A stretch of 64,000 bases of DNA from positions 52,668 to 116,667 of the forward strand of contig CASDOQ010000013.1 of the NCBI GenBank assembly GCA_949282345.1, in the 5' to 3' direction. The notes beneath the pieces are model-generated. The model was not told the DNA's origin. It searched no databases and saw only the letters and a program-made list of their open reading frames with translations. The position numbers were made by a program, and so were the translations under genes. The stretch comes from an uncultured bacterium (GTDB lineage: Bacteria; Bacillota; Clostridia; Oscillospirales; CAG-272). Shown here in pieces: positions 46,832 through 55,119 of this stretch (within the stretch, counting starts at the first letter, position 1; each line of letters starts with the position of its first letter).

Positions 46832-49189
46832 TCAGAAAAGCGGTTTTTCATCCCGGGTGCGGAAAGAGTCCAACCGCAAGAGGCACCCGGGCAGATCCAA
46901 CCGGTCACTGACATAGGCGTTTCGCAAAAGTTCCGCCGGGATGAACCGGTCGTATTTTTCAAAGACCGGGCACTCGGCCTCACCGACCAGGGAAGCGGGA
47001 TCCGGCGGCTGTGCGGCCAGCAGAGAACAAAGTGCCGGGAGCAGATTTTTCCCGGATTCGCGCTCCGCGCGGAAGGTGATATAACAGCACCCCTCTCCGC
47101 GGACCTCGGAAATGCCAAGATCGGCGGAAAAGTGCGCGAGCAGACGGCGCATCGTGCGGAAGGGGCGGGTACCGAGCCACGGAAAAAAGACGAAACTGCT
47201 CCCGCCCAAGGAAACGACCGGCCTTCCCTCCATTCCGACGGCGGCGGCCGTACGGCGTGCCGTTTCCAGCCGGGCGGCGGCATTCGGAAGCAGGTACGGG
47301 TATTGCTCCGTTCCGAACAGAATATCCCGCATTTTTTCCATGACGCGGGTATGGATTTCGCCGGTTCCGCCCGGCCAGGAGATCTCCATTTTCCCTTCCA
47401 CGGCGTGGACAAACACCAATCGGTGCGGCAGATCGCAATCCTCAACTTCCCAAACGCGCCCGGCCAAGGCAAACCGGTCGCCGACAGGAGGCGGCGAGGT
47501 GATCGTCCCGATCTCCTCGGAACCGCAACGAACGGTAAAATCCTCACTGTCCTCAAAAACAGCGTAAAACTTATAGCTGTTGGTCAGTCGCTCTCCCGCC
47601 AGCCCGACAATGCAACCGCCCTCCTCGGTCAGTTGAATATACTCGTTTTTCAGCATGGAGACAAGCAGGTCGCGATAATCCTCCCGGCTGACCCCGGCAA
47701 ACGGAGGAAGCGAAAGAAGAGCGGCGGCCAGCGCCTCCGGCCGCATCTCGCCCGAAGAGGCGAGGACGCTGAGCGTTTGCTGAAACAGCAGGCTGAGCGG
47801 CATCCGGCGCACAGAAGGCGGCTCAATGAATCTTTCGGTCCTGTAAAGTTCCACAACGGCAATACCGCGCAAAAGCCCCCATGGAATCAGCTCGGGAAGG
47901 GGCGCGTTGGGGAGCGGGGTTTCTTCCCGGAACAAAAAGAACATTTCAGGAGGGGCGCCGCGCCGCCCCGAACGGCCGAGCCGTTGCAGAAAGGCCGAGA
48001 CCGAAGGAGGCGCATCGATCTGCGCGACGCGTTCCAGGCGGCCGACGTCGATACCCAGTTCCATCGTCACCGTAGCGCATACCACGGCGCGCGCCGTCTC
48101 ATCCTTCAGTCGGCGCTCCGCATCCTCGCGGAGGGCGGCGGAAAGATTGCCGTGATGGATCAGGAAAATATCGTCTTCCCCGCGCGCCCTGGCGATCTGC
48201 CGGAGAGTGGCCGTAACGTATTCGGTCTCCTCGCGGGAATTGGAGAAAACAAGAGAACGGCGCGTACTGACCGCGTCGTACAGAAATTCGTATCCCGGGT
48301 CCAGTCGGGCGCGTCCGCCCGGCTCTTGTGCCGTAATCTCATCGGCAGGTGACCGGGAATCCGGCGCAACGGGCGCAAATGCGGCGGTCGGGCCGGGGGC
48401 AGAAAGATGCGCGTTTGCGGAAGACGGCGCTTTCCCCCGGCTGACGGCGGGAGACTGGTTTTCATTTTCGTTCTGGATGTAAAACTGTTCCATGGCGATC
48501 CGCCATGAGATCGGGGTGCGCGAAGGCGGCGGGGCGGCGGTTTTTCTCCCGCTCCCCGCTCCGAGCCATTGCGCCGCGAGCGACAGATCTCCCACCGTGG
48601 CGGAAAGTCCTATCCGGCGCGGATGGCGGCCGAGCAGACGGCCCAGGCGGGTAAGTTGACAAAGCACCTGATTCCCGCGGTCGGAGCCGATCAGCGTATG
48701 GATCTCGTCCAGAACGATATATCGGAGCGGAGCGAAAAAGCGCGGCAGATCGTTCTTGCGGTTCATCAGCATACTTTCAAGAGACTCGGGCGTTATCTGT
48801 AAGATACCGCGCGGCTCGCGCATAAACCCTGCCTTTTGCGTACTGCCTACGTCCCCGTGCCAGTGAAAGACCGGGATCCCACATCCCGAAAGCAATTCCT
48901 CCATCCGACCGAACTGGTCGTTGATCAAGCTTTTCAACGGGGCGATATAGAGAACAGAAACGCCGTCACTGTGCGGCGGATCGTTGCAAAGGTCGGAGAG
49001 GATCGGAAAAAAAGCGGCCTCGGTCTTCCCGCTTGCGGTGGAGGACGAGAGGAGAAGATTGTCGTCGGTGTCAAAAAGGACCTGCGCGGCCTGCAGCTGT
49101 ACCTCCCGCAGGCCTTCCCATCCGGCGCGCCAGATATACTCCCGGATGAACTCGGGATATCGTGCAAAGATCCTGTCTGCTTCTGTCAT
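46832..49189 (-). CDS. Lhr-like DEAD/DEAH-box helicase (BrxHI-like)
   Basis: A 785-residue superfamily 2 helicase. Motif I is STASGKT at residues 50-56, motif II DEIH in YIVLDEIHTL, motif III LSAT and motif VI QRLGRSGRRG. The two RecA domains are separated by a ~65-residue low-complexity insert rich in Ser, Pro and Ala (near residues 240-305). The C-terminal third resembles Lhr/BrxHI proteins. It is the third gene of an operon with a BrxD-like ATPase and a TerB-N protein. SD AAGGAGGAG. A DNA translocase or unwinding role is expected; its target is unknown. Confidence 0.88.
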   Translation of the reverse strand: MTEADRIFARYPEFIREYIWRAGWEGLREVQLQAAQVLFDTDDNLLLSSSTASGKTEAAFFPILSDLCNDPPHSDGVSVLYIAPLKSLINDQFGRMEELLSGCGIPVFHWHGDVGSTQKAGFMREPRGILQITPESLESMLMNRKNDLPRFFAPLRYIVLDEIHTLIGSDRGNQVLCQLTRLGRLLGRHPRRIGLSATVGDLSLAAQWLGAGSGRKTAAPPPSRTPISWRIAMEQFYIQNENENQSPAVSRGKAPSSANAHLSAPGPTAAFAPVAPDSRSPADEITAQEPGGRARLDPGYEFLYDAVSTRRSLVFSNSREETEYVTATLRQIARARGEDDIFLIHHGNLSAALREDAERRLKDETARAVVCATVTMELGIDVGRLERVAQIDAPPSVSAFLQRLGRSGRRGAPPEMFFLFREETPLPNAPLPELIPWGLLRGIAVVELYRTERFIEPPSVRRMPLSLLFQQTLSVLASSGEMRPEALAAALLSLPPFAGVSREDYRDLLVSMLKNEYIQLTEEGGCIVGLAGERLTNSYKFYAVFEDSEDFTVRCGSEEIGTITSPPPVGDRFALAGRVWEVEDCDLPHRLVFVHAVEGKMEISWPGGTGEIHTRVMEKMRDILFGTEQYPYLLPNAAARLETARRTAAAVGMEGRPVVSLGGSSFVFFPWLGTRPFRTMRRLLAHFSADLGISEVRGEGCCYITFRAERESGKNLLPALCSLLAAQPPDPASLVGEAECPVFEKYDRFIPAELLRNAYVSDRLDLPGCLLRLDSFRTRDEKPLF

Positions 49190-49216
49190 GGCGCTCCTCC
49201 TTTTGCATAGTATCGT

Positions 49217-50605
49217 TTACATTTTAAGGTTGAAGAAAAAGTCGTTCCCGCTGTTTTTTGCTTCTGTGTTTTTTGCTTCTGCCGAGGCTTCGGGGAACCG
49301 ATCCTCTTCTTCCTGCGGGGGCGCGGCGGGGCGCAAAGTGCGAAAAAGTTCTTCCGGCGTAGCCTCGGGGTTCTCGCGCAGAATATCGAGAAGCGAGAGA
49401 AAATCCCGGATCATTTCACGCGGTGTGACGAGTTCCTGGGCGCCGGTGCGCGAAAGCATCAGCGTGAGAAATTGCTCGCATTCCGCCGGCGTGAGGCGTA
49501 CCTCCCCGCCGTACAGTTCCGCGTGCAAACGGCAAAGACGGGTGATAAGGGCCAGCAATTCGTTATCGGAAAGGCGGCGGAGCCGGATCACGGGAGAGGT
49601 ATAGGTCGTATATCCCCGCTCGGCGAAACGACTGTCGGCCAGGCGGCTCCGCAGCGCCTCGTAACTGAAAAGACCGCGGCGCGTATCTTCCAAAAACTGT
49701 GCCGTCCCGCCGAAAAAGACGCAGAGTCCGGGGGCGCGACCTTCGAGCGCATCGTTGAAAATGGCGAGCAATTTTTCATAATTGGACTCTCTGGCAATGC
49801 GGTTGGGAATTTTATAGAGATTCACGCATTCATCAACAAGGACGAGCAGACCGCGATATCCGATCCGGCGTGCAAAGACCGCCCAGAGTTTGATATAGTC
49901 GTACCAGTTGCTGTCGTCGATGATCCCGCCGACCGGGAAGCCGAGTGCGCCACGCGCCTCGCTTTTTGTTGAGAACTCTCCCCGGAGCCAACGGAGACAG
50001 GCGCTGCGGCATTCCTCTTCCCCGTTTGCCTCGGAGAGGAGACAAGCGCCCAGCACACGGGCAAAGTCAAAGCCGCCGACACCGCCCTCCAGTTCCGAAA
50101 GGAGCGTATAGATCCGCTTCTTCATCTCGGGGGCAAAGCGCGGGTCTTCGGGAAATATTTCCTCTTTGGCAAGCGCGGTGGCGAGCATCGTATAGTAACG
50201 CGAAAGAACCACCGGGAGAGCTCCGCCGTCCGGAGAAGCCTTGGAGGCCATATTCCGGAGAAGCTCCCGGTACGTGGCCAGACCGCATCCGTTCCCGCCG
50301 GAAAGCCGCCTTTCGGGAGAAAGATCGGCATCCATGCAGAGATAATCTCCGTCAAGCGCGTACCCGCGGATCAGTTGCAAAAGAAAGCTCTTCCCGCTCC
50401 CATACCGACCGATCAAAAAACGGACCGAGGCCGAGCCGTCCGCCGCGGCCTCCAGACTTTCCAACAGGGCGGCGATCTCCGCGCGGCGGCCGATGGCGAT
50501 ATAGGGCGCGCCGGTACGCGGCACGACCCCCGCCGTCAGCGAGGTGATCAGGTTGCGGAGGATCCTCTTCGGGATCTTTACTTCGTTTTCATGGATCTCA
50601 GCCAT
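49217..50605 (-). CDS. BrxD-like P-loop ATPase (DUF2791/BREX ATP-binding type)
   Basis: A 462-residue ATP-binding protein similar to BREX BrxD. It has start IPKRILRNLITSLTAGVVPR, Walker A in FLIGRYGSGKSFLLQLIRG, and a Walker B-like LLVLVDECVNLYK with FFGGTAQFLED as a likely sensor. BrxD and BrxHI are neighbours in several BREX types, but here no PglZ, PglX, BrxC or BrxL gene is present. The start at 50605 (SD GGGAGGAGG) lies 28 bp inside the TerB-N gene, so they are translationally coupled. It has a charged, Glu-rich C-terminal tail. Confidence 0.87.
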   Translation of the reverse strand: MAEIHENEVKIPKRILRNLITSLTAGVVPRTGAPYIAIGRRAEIAALLESLEAAADGSASVRFLIGRYGSGKSFLLQLIRGYALDGDYLCMDADLSPERRLSGGNGCGLATYRELLRNMASKASPDGGALPVVLSRYYTMLATALAKEEIFPEDPRFAPEMKKRIYTLLSELEGGVGGFDFARVLGACLLSEANGEEECRSACLRWLRGEFSTKSEARGALGFPVGGIIDDSNWYDYIKLWAVFARRIGYRGLLVLVDECVNLYKIPNRIARESNYEKLLAIFNDALEGRAPGLCVFFGGTAQFLEDTRRGLFSYEALRSRLADSRFAERGYTTYTSPVIRLRRLSDNELLALITRLCRLHAELYGGEVRLTPAECEQFLTLMLSRTGAQELVTPREMIRDFLSLLDILRENPEATPEELFRTLRPAAPPQEEEDRFPEASAEAKNTEAKNSGNDFFFNLKM

Positions 50606-52374
50606 TCGGTTGCCTCCTCCCGGTAATCGGGAATTACGGTATAGGTGTCATTTGTCGGTTCGATCAGAATATCTCCGGCAAGATTCAGGAACGATTCGTT
50701 GATAATCTCAACGGCGCGAGGCAAAGTTATCTTTGCATTTTTTGCGGATTCTGCGGGGGTTTCGGCACTTTCCCCGAGAAACGCCGCCAGCACCCCCAGC
50801 GGAAGATCCTGCTCCTCCGGTGCCTCCCGGGAAGAAGAAAACTCTGCCGGAGCGACCGGGATCGGGTTGGAGCGGTCGTTCAGAGCGGAGCGACCGGGCG
50901 GGTCGGGCGAAGAGATCGGAGCGGAACGGTCGTTCGGAGCGGAGCGATCGGGCGGCACGGTGGCGGAGGCCGGGGCGATCATCGGCAAAACGGCGGCGGC
51001 TGACGCCTCCTGCCGGGGGGGAACCGCCTCGGTCGGAGAAAAGACCGAAACGCTGTCCTCGGCCTCCTCTTGTCTGACGAGCAGGCGCGTCGTTTCCCAC
51101 GAACCGGCCTCGATCGCCGCCGCACGTTCCCCGGAAAAGCCGGTTTCCGGCGCATCGTAGAGCCGGAGGTAAGCCGGAGGGTCTTCCTTTTTCTTTCTCG
51201 GCAGAGGCATCCCCTCGAAATAGCTGTCCACGGCGGCCCGAACCTCGGGCAGGAGCCCGTCGCTCGAGAGGCGGGCGCGTATGCCGTAAGCGGCGCGCAG
51301 ACGGTTTTCCGCGTATTTGACGGCAAGCGTCACCTGCCGGCGATAGGCAAGCGAACGGCGCAGGGAGATATACTCGACCGTCAGTTCCGCACGGACGTTA
51401 TGCGAGCAAAGCGAACCGGCAAAGGCCTTCTCGGTCAGGCGTTCGGGCCTGTCGCCGAGCGTAAGCGCACCATTGCCCGACAAAGCGGCGAAGACGCGGT
51501 CCATAGCCCCGGTGATATGCCGGGCGAATACGGCGCGGTTTGCCGGCGTGACGGCACGGCTGTTTTCATAACGGTATTCGGAAGAAAGGGCAAGCAACCG
51601 TCCGACTCCCTCCGGAGTTCGCTCGGCCGCCGAGCCGAAATAGAATTCCTGAAATCCACTACTGTCGGCCACAGCGGAAAGACACGCGGCCGAAAGTTCC
51701 CGCGGGCAGGGCAATTCGTGCAGCAGGCAATAATCGGTCAGCCATGCGACCATATAGCGGTCTGTCCCGGGCAACGCGGCACGGTATGCATCCCATAGAC
51801 GGCACAGAAGCCCGACCCCTTCCTTGGGCGGAACGCGCTCCGGCAGATTGATGATCTCATAGACGAGCAGGAAAAAGTATCCCTTATCGGTCTTTGGATA
51901 TTCCCCGCGGCGAACAGCCGCGCGGAAATAGAAGTAGTACGCCGCCTGCTCGGGCGATAACTGGGCATACTGCGGGGTAAAGGAGAAAAACGGCGTATAC
52001 GGAGCCGGGGGAGAAGGCGCATCAAAAAGCCGCAACGCATCTCGCCGGAACTGCTCGTAAAAACTGTATCCCCCGCAGATACGGCGCACCCGTACCGAAA
52101 GGATCAACGGGTTATCGGCCGGCGTATATACGCGGACCTCTTCGCGTTCCCCCCCCCGAAGCGGGCGGGAGCTGAATCGCAGGGCGGCCTCTCTCCGGGC
52201 AAGCTCCTCTGTCGCCGCCCCGGCGGGAACAGACTGCGCCGTCGATCGGTCCCGGTTCGTATCGGCGGCATCGCCGACCTCGGTCATGACCGGCCCGGCG
52301 GAAAAGCGCGTCAGGCGGCTATCCCGGTTGGGAACCAGTTTTCCGATATCCCAAAAATCGTCACGTTCCGTCAC
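50578..52374 (-). CDS. TerB-N domain protein
   Basis: A 598-residue protein whose middle resembles the TerB_N domain (AYYFYFRAAVRRGEYPKTDK, GYFFLLVYEIINLP), with a C-terminal piece that may be TerB_C (INESFLNLAGDILIEPTNDT). Between them (about residues 430-540) is a Pro/Ser/Arg-rich linker with near-repeats of DRSAP and related units. TerB families have been linked to tellurite and phage resistance and to stress-related DNA processing. The start is GTG 52374, because GAGGAGG is placed for it. First gene of the operon, under a strong promoter. Confidence 0.8.
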   Translation of the reverse strand: MTERDDFWDIGKLVPNRDSRLTRFSAGPVMTEVGDAADTNRDRSTAQSVPAGAATEELARREAALRFSSRPLRGGEREEVRVYTPADNPLILSVRVRRICGGYSFYEQFRRDALRLFDAPSPPAPYTPFFSFTPQYAQLSPEQAAYYFYFRAAVRRGEYPKTDKGYFFLLVYEIINLPERVPPKEGVGLLCRLWDAYRAALPGTDRYMVAWLTDYCLLHELPCPRELSAACLSAVADSSGFQEFYFGSAAERTPEGVGRLLALSSEYRYENSRAVTPANRAVFARHITGAMDRVFAALSGNGALTLGDRPERLTEKAFAGSLCSHNVRAELTVEYISLRRSLAYRRQVTLAVKYAENRLRAAYGIRARLSSDGLLPEVRAAVDSYFEGMPLPRKKKEDPPAYLRLYDAPETGFSGERAAAIEAGSWETTRLLVRQEEAEDSVSVFSPTEAVPPRQEASAAAVLPMIAPASATVPPDRSAPNDRSAPISSPDPPGRSALNDRSNPIPVAPAEFSSSREAPEEQDLPLGVLAAFLGESAETPAESAKNAKITLPRAVEIINESFLNLAGDILIEPTNDTYTVIPDYREEATEWLRSMKTK

Positions 52375-52414
52375 GCTATCCTCCTCTCGCACAAAGCCGT
52401 GTAGATATTATATT

Positions 52415-52443
52415 ATTGTACCATTCCTCCTCGTTCCTGTCAA
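52415..52443 (-). promoter_or_regulatory. Promoter of the TerB-BrxD-helicase operon
   Basis: TTGACA, 17 bp, TACAAT on the minus strand, ~35 nt leader. Confidence 0.85.
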
Positions 52444-52464
52444 TCGCTTTCCCGATTTTTCCAT

Positions 52465-52492
52465 AAAAAAAAGCCCGCCGTTCAAGGAGGGC
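52465..52492 (-). terminator. Terminator of ispE
   Basis: On the minus strand GCCC-t-CC pairs with GG-c-GGGC, followed by T8. It shields the TerB promoter from ispE read-through. Confidence 0.65.
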
Positions 52493-52567
52493 GTACCGGA
52501 GAAAGAGGGGATGAAAAAGAAAGAGCGTGCGCTGGGACAAGCCATGGCCGGAGAAAGTCCGGCAGTT

Positions 52568-53452
52568 TTATACGTGTCCGCGGGGGCAGACCGGTGTCAC
52601 AACACGGGCGAAAGAACCAAGCGCGCGGGCGGCGCGGGCGGCGGCAAAACGGCCGGAGAAGATGGCAAAGACCGTAGGCCCGCTCCCACTCATGCGGGCG
52701 GTCAGCGCGCCATAGCCGCGCAAAACTTCAAGCGCCTCGGCGGCCTGCCGACAAACGGGGAGAACCGTTTCTTCAAAGAGATTAAAGCAATTCCCGGTCA
52801 ATGAAGAAAGCTCCCCTCTCCCGAGAGCCGAAAGAAAAGCGTCGGAGGAGGCGTGCTCCTCTCCGCTCGGGAACCCGCCATAGGCTTTGTCCAGCGCGGC
52901 ATACGCCGCGGCGGTACTGACGGGTACCGGCGGCGTAAAGAGGACGGCAAAAAAGCGCGGCGGAGCCGGAAGTCTGCGAAGCACTTCCCCGCGCCCCTCG
53001 CAAAGTTGTGTCCCCCCGGTGAGGCAAAAGGGGATATCCGATCCGAGCGTGGCGCCAAGCGCGCTGAGGGCCTCTGCCGTCAGGGGGGTTCCCGTCGCAC
53101 GGTTCAGCCCCCGCAAAACGGCGGCGGCGTCACTGCTTCCTCCCGCCAGCCCGGCGGCAACGGGGATCCGCTTGGTCAGAGAAATATGCACGCGCAGGCG
53201 GAGTCCCGTCTCCCGGCAGAAGAGTTCCGCCGCGCGGTAGGCAAGGTTTTCCCCGCCTGCGGGAACCGAAAAGCACCCCCGGCAGGAAAGCGTTACCGAG
53301 GTTTTTGCGGCAGGACGCACCGAAAGCCGTACCCGGTCGCAAAGGCTGACGCTCTGCATAACCGACCGGATACGGTGATACCCGCCCGGCAAGCGGCCGA
53401 TCACGTCAAGATACAGATTGATTTTGGCATTGGCCGACTCCGTTACAAACAT
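52568..53452 (-). CDS. ispE: 4-(cytidine 5'-diphospho)-2-C-methyl-D-erythritol kinase
   Basis: A 294-residue GHMP kinase of the MEP isoprenoid pathway, upstream of IspH in the same route. Start SANAKINLYLDVIGRLPGGY, ATP-binding loop PVAAGLAGGSSDAAAVL, and C-terminal MSGSGPTVFAIF. ATG 53452 has SD GGGGGAA; the ATG at 53476 gives eight extra non-conserved residues. Single gene with its own promoter and terminator. Confidence 0.96.
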   Translation of the reverse strand: MFVTESANAKINLYLDVIGRLPGGYHRIRSVMQSVSLCDRVRLSVRPAAKTSVTLSCRGCFSVPAGGENLAYRAAELFCRETGLRLRVHISLTKRIPVAAGLAGGSSDAAAVLRGLNRATGTPLTAEALSALGATLGSDIPFCLTGGTQLCEGRGEVLRRLPAPPRFFAVLFTPPVPVSTAAAYAALDKAYGGFPSGEEHASSDAFLSALGRGELSSLTGNCFNLFEETVLPVCRQAAEALEVLRGYGALTARMSGSGPTVFAIFSGRFAAARAARALGSFARVVTPVCPRGHV

Positions 53453-53485
53453 CTTCTTCCCCCGATGCGCTGTCATTTCGATTCA

Positions 53486-53514
53486 ATTCTATCACGCGCC
53501 GCCCGAAAAAGCAA
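53486..53514 (-). promoter_or_regulatory. Promoter for ispE
   Basis: TTGCTT, 17 bp, TAGAAT on the minus strand. Confidence 0.7.
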
Positions 53515-53552
53515 GCGATAAGAAAAATTTGCGGAACGCTCCGTCTCCGTAT

Positions 53553-53593
53553 AGATATATAAAATTCCATCTCCGTTAGATATATAAAATATT
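53553..53593. repeat. Direct repeat of a 14-bp A+T motif before the rpsF promoter
   Basis: TAGATATATAAAAT occurs twice about 27 bp apart, upstream of the rpsF -35. It could act as an UP element. Confidence 0.6.
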
Positions 53594-53606
53594 TTTTATA
53601 AAAGCC

Positions 53607-53635
53607 TTGACAAGCCGTCCCGCATCCGATATAAT
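53607..53635 (+). promoter_or_regulatory. Consensus promoter of rpsF-ssb-rpsR
   Basis: TTGACA, 17 bp, TATAAT, both hexamers perfect. Confidence 0.95.
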
Positions 53636-53659
53636 CTATATTGGTTTGGATTGCAATGA

Positions 53660-53708
53660 GCAATCTGCTCCTTGTCACTTCGGTGACCGAAAAAGACCAT
53701 AAGGAGGT
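53660..53708 (+). promoter_or_regulatory. Putative S6:S18 autoregulatory leader hairpin
   Basis: In the rpsF leader CTCCTT (about 53670) can pair with the SD AAGGAG (53700-53705), stacked on the inner hairpin GTCAC-TTCG-GTGAC, with an unpaired CCGAAAAAGACC strand between. An SD-sequestering stem with a CCG bulge is how the S6:S18 complex represses rpsF in other bacteria. Pairing is seen; binding is inferred. Confidence 0.6.
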
Positions 53709-53717
53709 GTATTTCTG

Positions 53718-54080
53718 ATGGAGAAAAGAATTGGTTCGTACGAAACTCTTTTCGTTGTCAACGCCGCACTCCCCGAAGAGGAGATCAAAGCGCTCGTTGA
53801 AAAGTTCACGTCTCTCGTAAACGCGAACGCAACGATGGAGTCCGTGGACGAATGGGGCAAGCGCCGTCTTGCGTACCCCATCAACGATCTGACCGAAGGT
53901 TATTTCGTTGTCATGTCCTATCGCAGTGCGTCCGATTTCCCCGCGGAAGTGGAACGCGTGCTTAGAATTACCGACGGTATTCTGCGCTCGATGACCACGG
54001 TTGCCGCGCCGAAAAAGGCGTCCCCCGCGAAAGAGAATCAGCCGGAAGAAGCCGCTGTTGCGGAATCCGCGGCTGAATAA
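53718..54080 (+). CDS. rpsF: 30S ribosomal protein S6
   Basis: A 120-residue S6. Start RIGSYETLFVVNAALPEEE, then WGKRRLAYPINDLTEGYFVV and RVLRITDGILRSMT are typical. The acidic, alanine-rich tail (about residues 97-120) is longer than average. It binds S18 and 16S rRNA in the small-subunit platform. First gene of rpsF-ssb-rpsR. Confidence 0.98.
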   Translation: MEKRIGSYETLFVVNAALPEEEIKALVEKFTSLVNANATMESVDEWGKRRLAYPINDLTEGYFVVMSYRSASDFPAEVERVLRITDGILRSMTTVAAPKKASPAKENQPEEAAVAESAAE

Positions 54081-54098
54081 CTGTAAGGAGGCTATTGT

Positions 54099-54587
54099 AT
54101 GGCGAGTTTTAACAAGGTCATTCTGATCGGCAACTTTACCGCCGACCCCGAACTCCGGCAGACCCCTTCGGGCATTTCGGTTTGCCGTTTTACCCTGGCG
54201 GTCAACCGCCGTTATTCGCGTTCCAATAACGCGGAGGGGCAGAACGGCTCCGCCCAGCAGACGGCTGATTTTATCACGGTCGTTGCATGGCGGCAGAGCG
54301 CGGACTTTATCGCCCGTTATTTCAAAAAGGGTCGCCCGATCTTAGTCTGCGGGCAGCTCCAGTCGCGGAGCTGGACCGACCAGCAAGGGGCCAAACATTA
54401 TTCTACCGAAGTGGTGGCAGACGAGGTTTCCTTTGTGGAATCCAAGAGTGATGCGGCCGGAGCGGGAAGCACGGGCGGGAATAACACCCAATACACCCCC
54501 GATGCATACGGGACCCCGGCTTACAGCAACGCAGATACCGCCGCGAACTTCGAGGAACTTCCCGCCGACGACAGCCTTCCCTTCTGA
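54099..54587 (+). CDS. ssb: Single-stranded DNA-binding protein
   Basis: A 162-residue SSB. The OB fold begins FNKVILIGNFTADPELRQTP and continues through FITVVAWRQSADFIARYFKK and GQLQSRSW. A Gly/Asn/Thr-rich linker leads to the acidic tip ADDSLPF, the peptide that recruits repair proteins. It lies 18 bp after rpsF with an SD of AAGGAGG. Confidence 0.98.
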   Translation: MASFNKVILIGNFTADPELRQTPSGISVCRFTLAVNRRYSRSNNAEGQNGSAQQTADFITVVAWRQSADFIARYFKKGRPILVCGQLQSRSWTDQQGAKHYSTEVVADEVSFVESKSDAAGAGSTGGNNTQYTPDAYGTPAYSNADTAANFEELPADDSLPF

Positions 54588-54666
54588 TTGCATTTTCCGA
54601 AACGGCTGTACAACGGCTCAACGTACGGTCTGCTGAAATCGAGCCAGAAAGGTTTGGAGCTTTTCT

Positions 54667-54921
54667 ATGGAAAGAACAAATGATGCACCGCATCCCTTCC
54701 GCCCCAATATGCGCCGGAAGAAGAAGGTCTGCGCCTTCTGCACCGAAAAAGTGGAAGTGATCGATTATAAGGACGTGGCCAGACTCCGCAAGTACATCTC
54801 GGAGCGCGCCAAGATCCTGCCCCGCCGTATGTCCGGCACCTGCGCAAAGCATCAGCGTGAACTGACCACCGCCATCAAGCGTGCGCGTCAGGCTTCGCTT
54901 CTCCCCTACGTTTCCGACTGA
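54667..54921 (+). CDS. rpsR: 30S ribosomal protein S18
   Basis: An 84-residue S18. It has the Cys motif CAFC and a later Cys/His pair in [10 protein letters not shown], so it is of the zinc-binding (C+) type, plus [21 protein letters not shown]. The gap of 79 bp from ssb shows no promoter. It ends the rpsF-ssb-rpsR operon. Confidence 0.98.
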   Translation: MERTNDAPHPFRPNMRRKKKVCAFCTEKVEVIDYKDVARLRKYISERAKILPRRMSGTCAKHQRELTTAIKRARQASLLPYVSD

Positions 54922-54990
54922 ACGCAGGGCACGCGGAGCATTCCCGCTATGCGCCGGGGCTCCCCCCCTGCGCTTTCAACAAATATTTTC

Positions 54991-55026
54991 AAAGCAGGCA
55001 CAGAGCCAGACTCTGTGCCTGCTTTT
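54991..55026. terminator. Terminator of rpsF-ssb-rpsR
   Basis: A ~15-bp perfect stem AAAGCAGGCACAGAG / CTCTGTGCCTGCTTT with 5-nt loop. A second hairpin GGGTGCC/GGCACCC with GTTTT follows at 55041-55072. Both lie between convergent genes and can serve either side. Confidence 0.9.
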
Positions 55027-55119
55027 GGTATAGAACGAACGGGTGCCGCTCCCGAAGAGAGTGGCACCCGTTTTAGCGGAAATTTCTGCGGCTGTATGTT
55101 TCCTGATCGTCCTGCCGCT

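Noticed and set aside
46547..48352. 601-codon plus-strand frame running from the SipW gene into the helicase
   Set aside because: Antisense shadow of the helicase; begins inside the SipW fusion, passes a strong terminator and has no recognisable domain.
46832..52443. BREX system
   Set aside because: Only BrxD-like and BrxHI-like genes are present; no PglZ, PglX, BrxC or BrxL in the window, so it is reported as a separate TerB-led operon.
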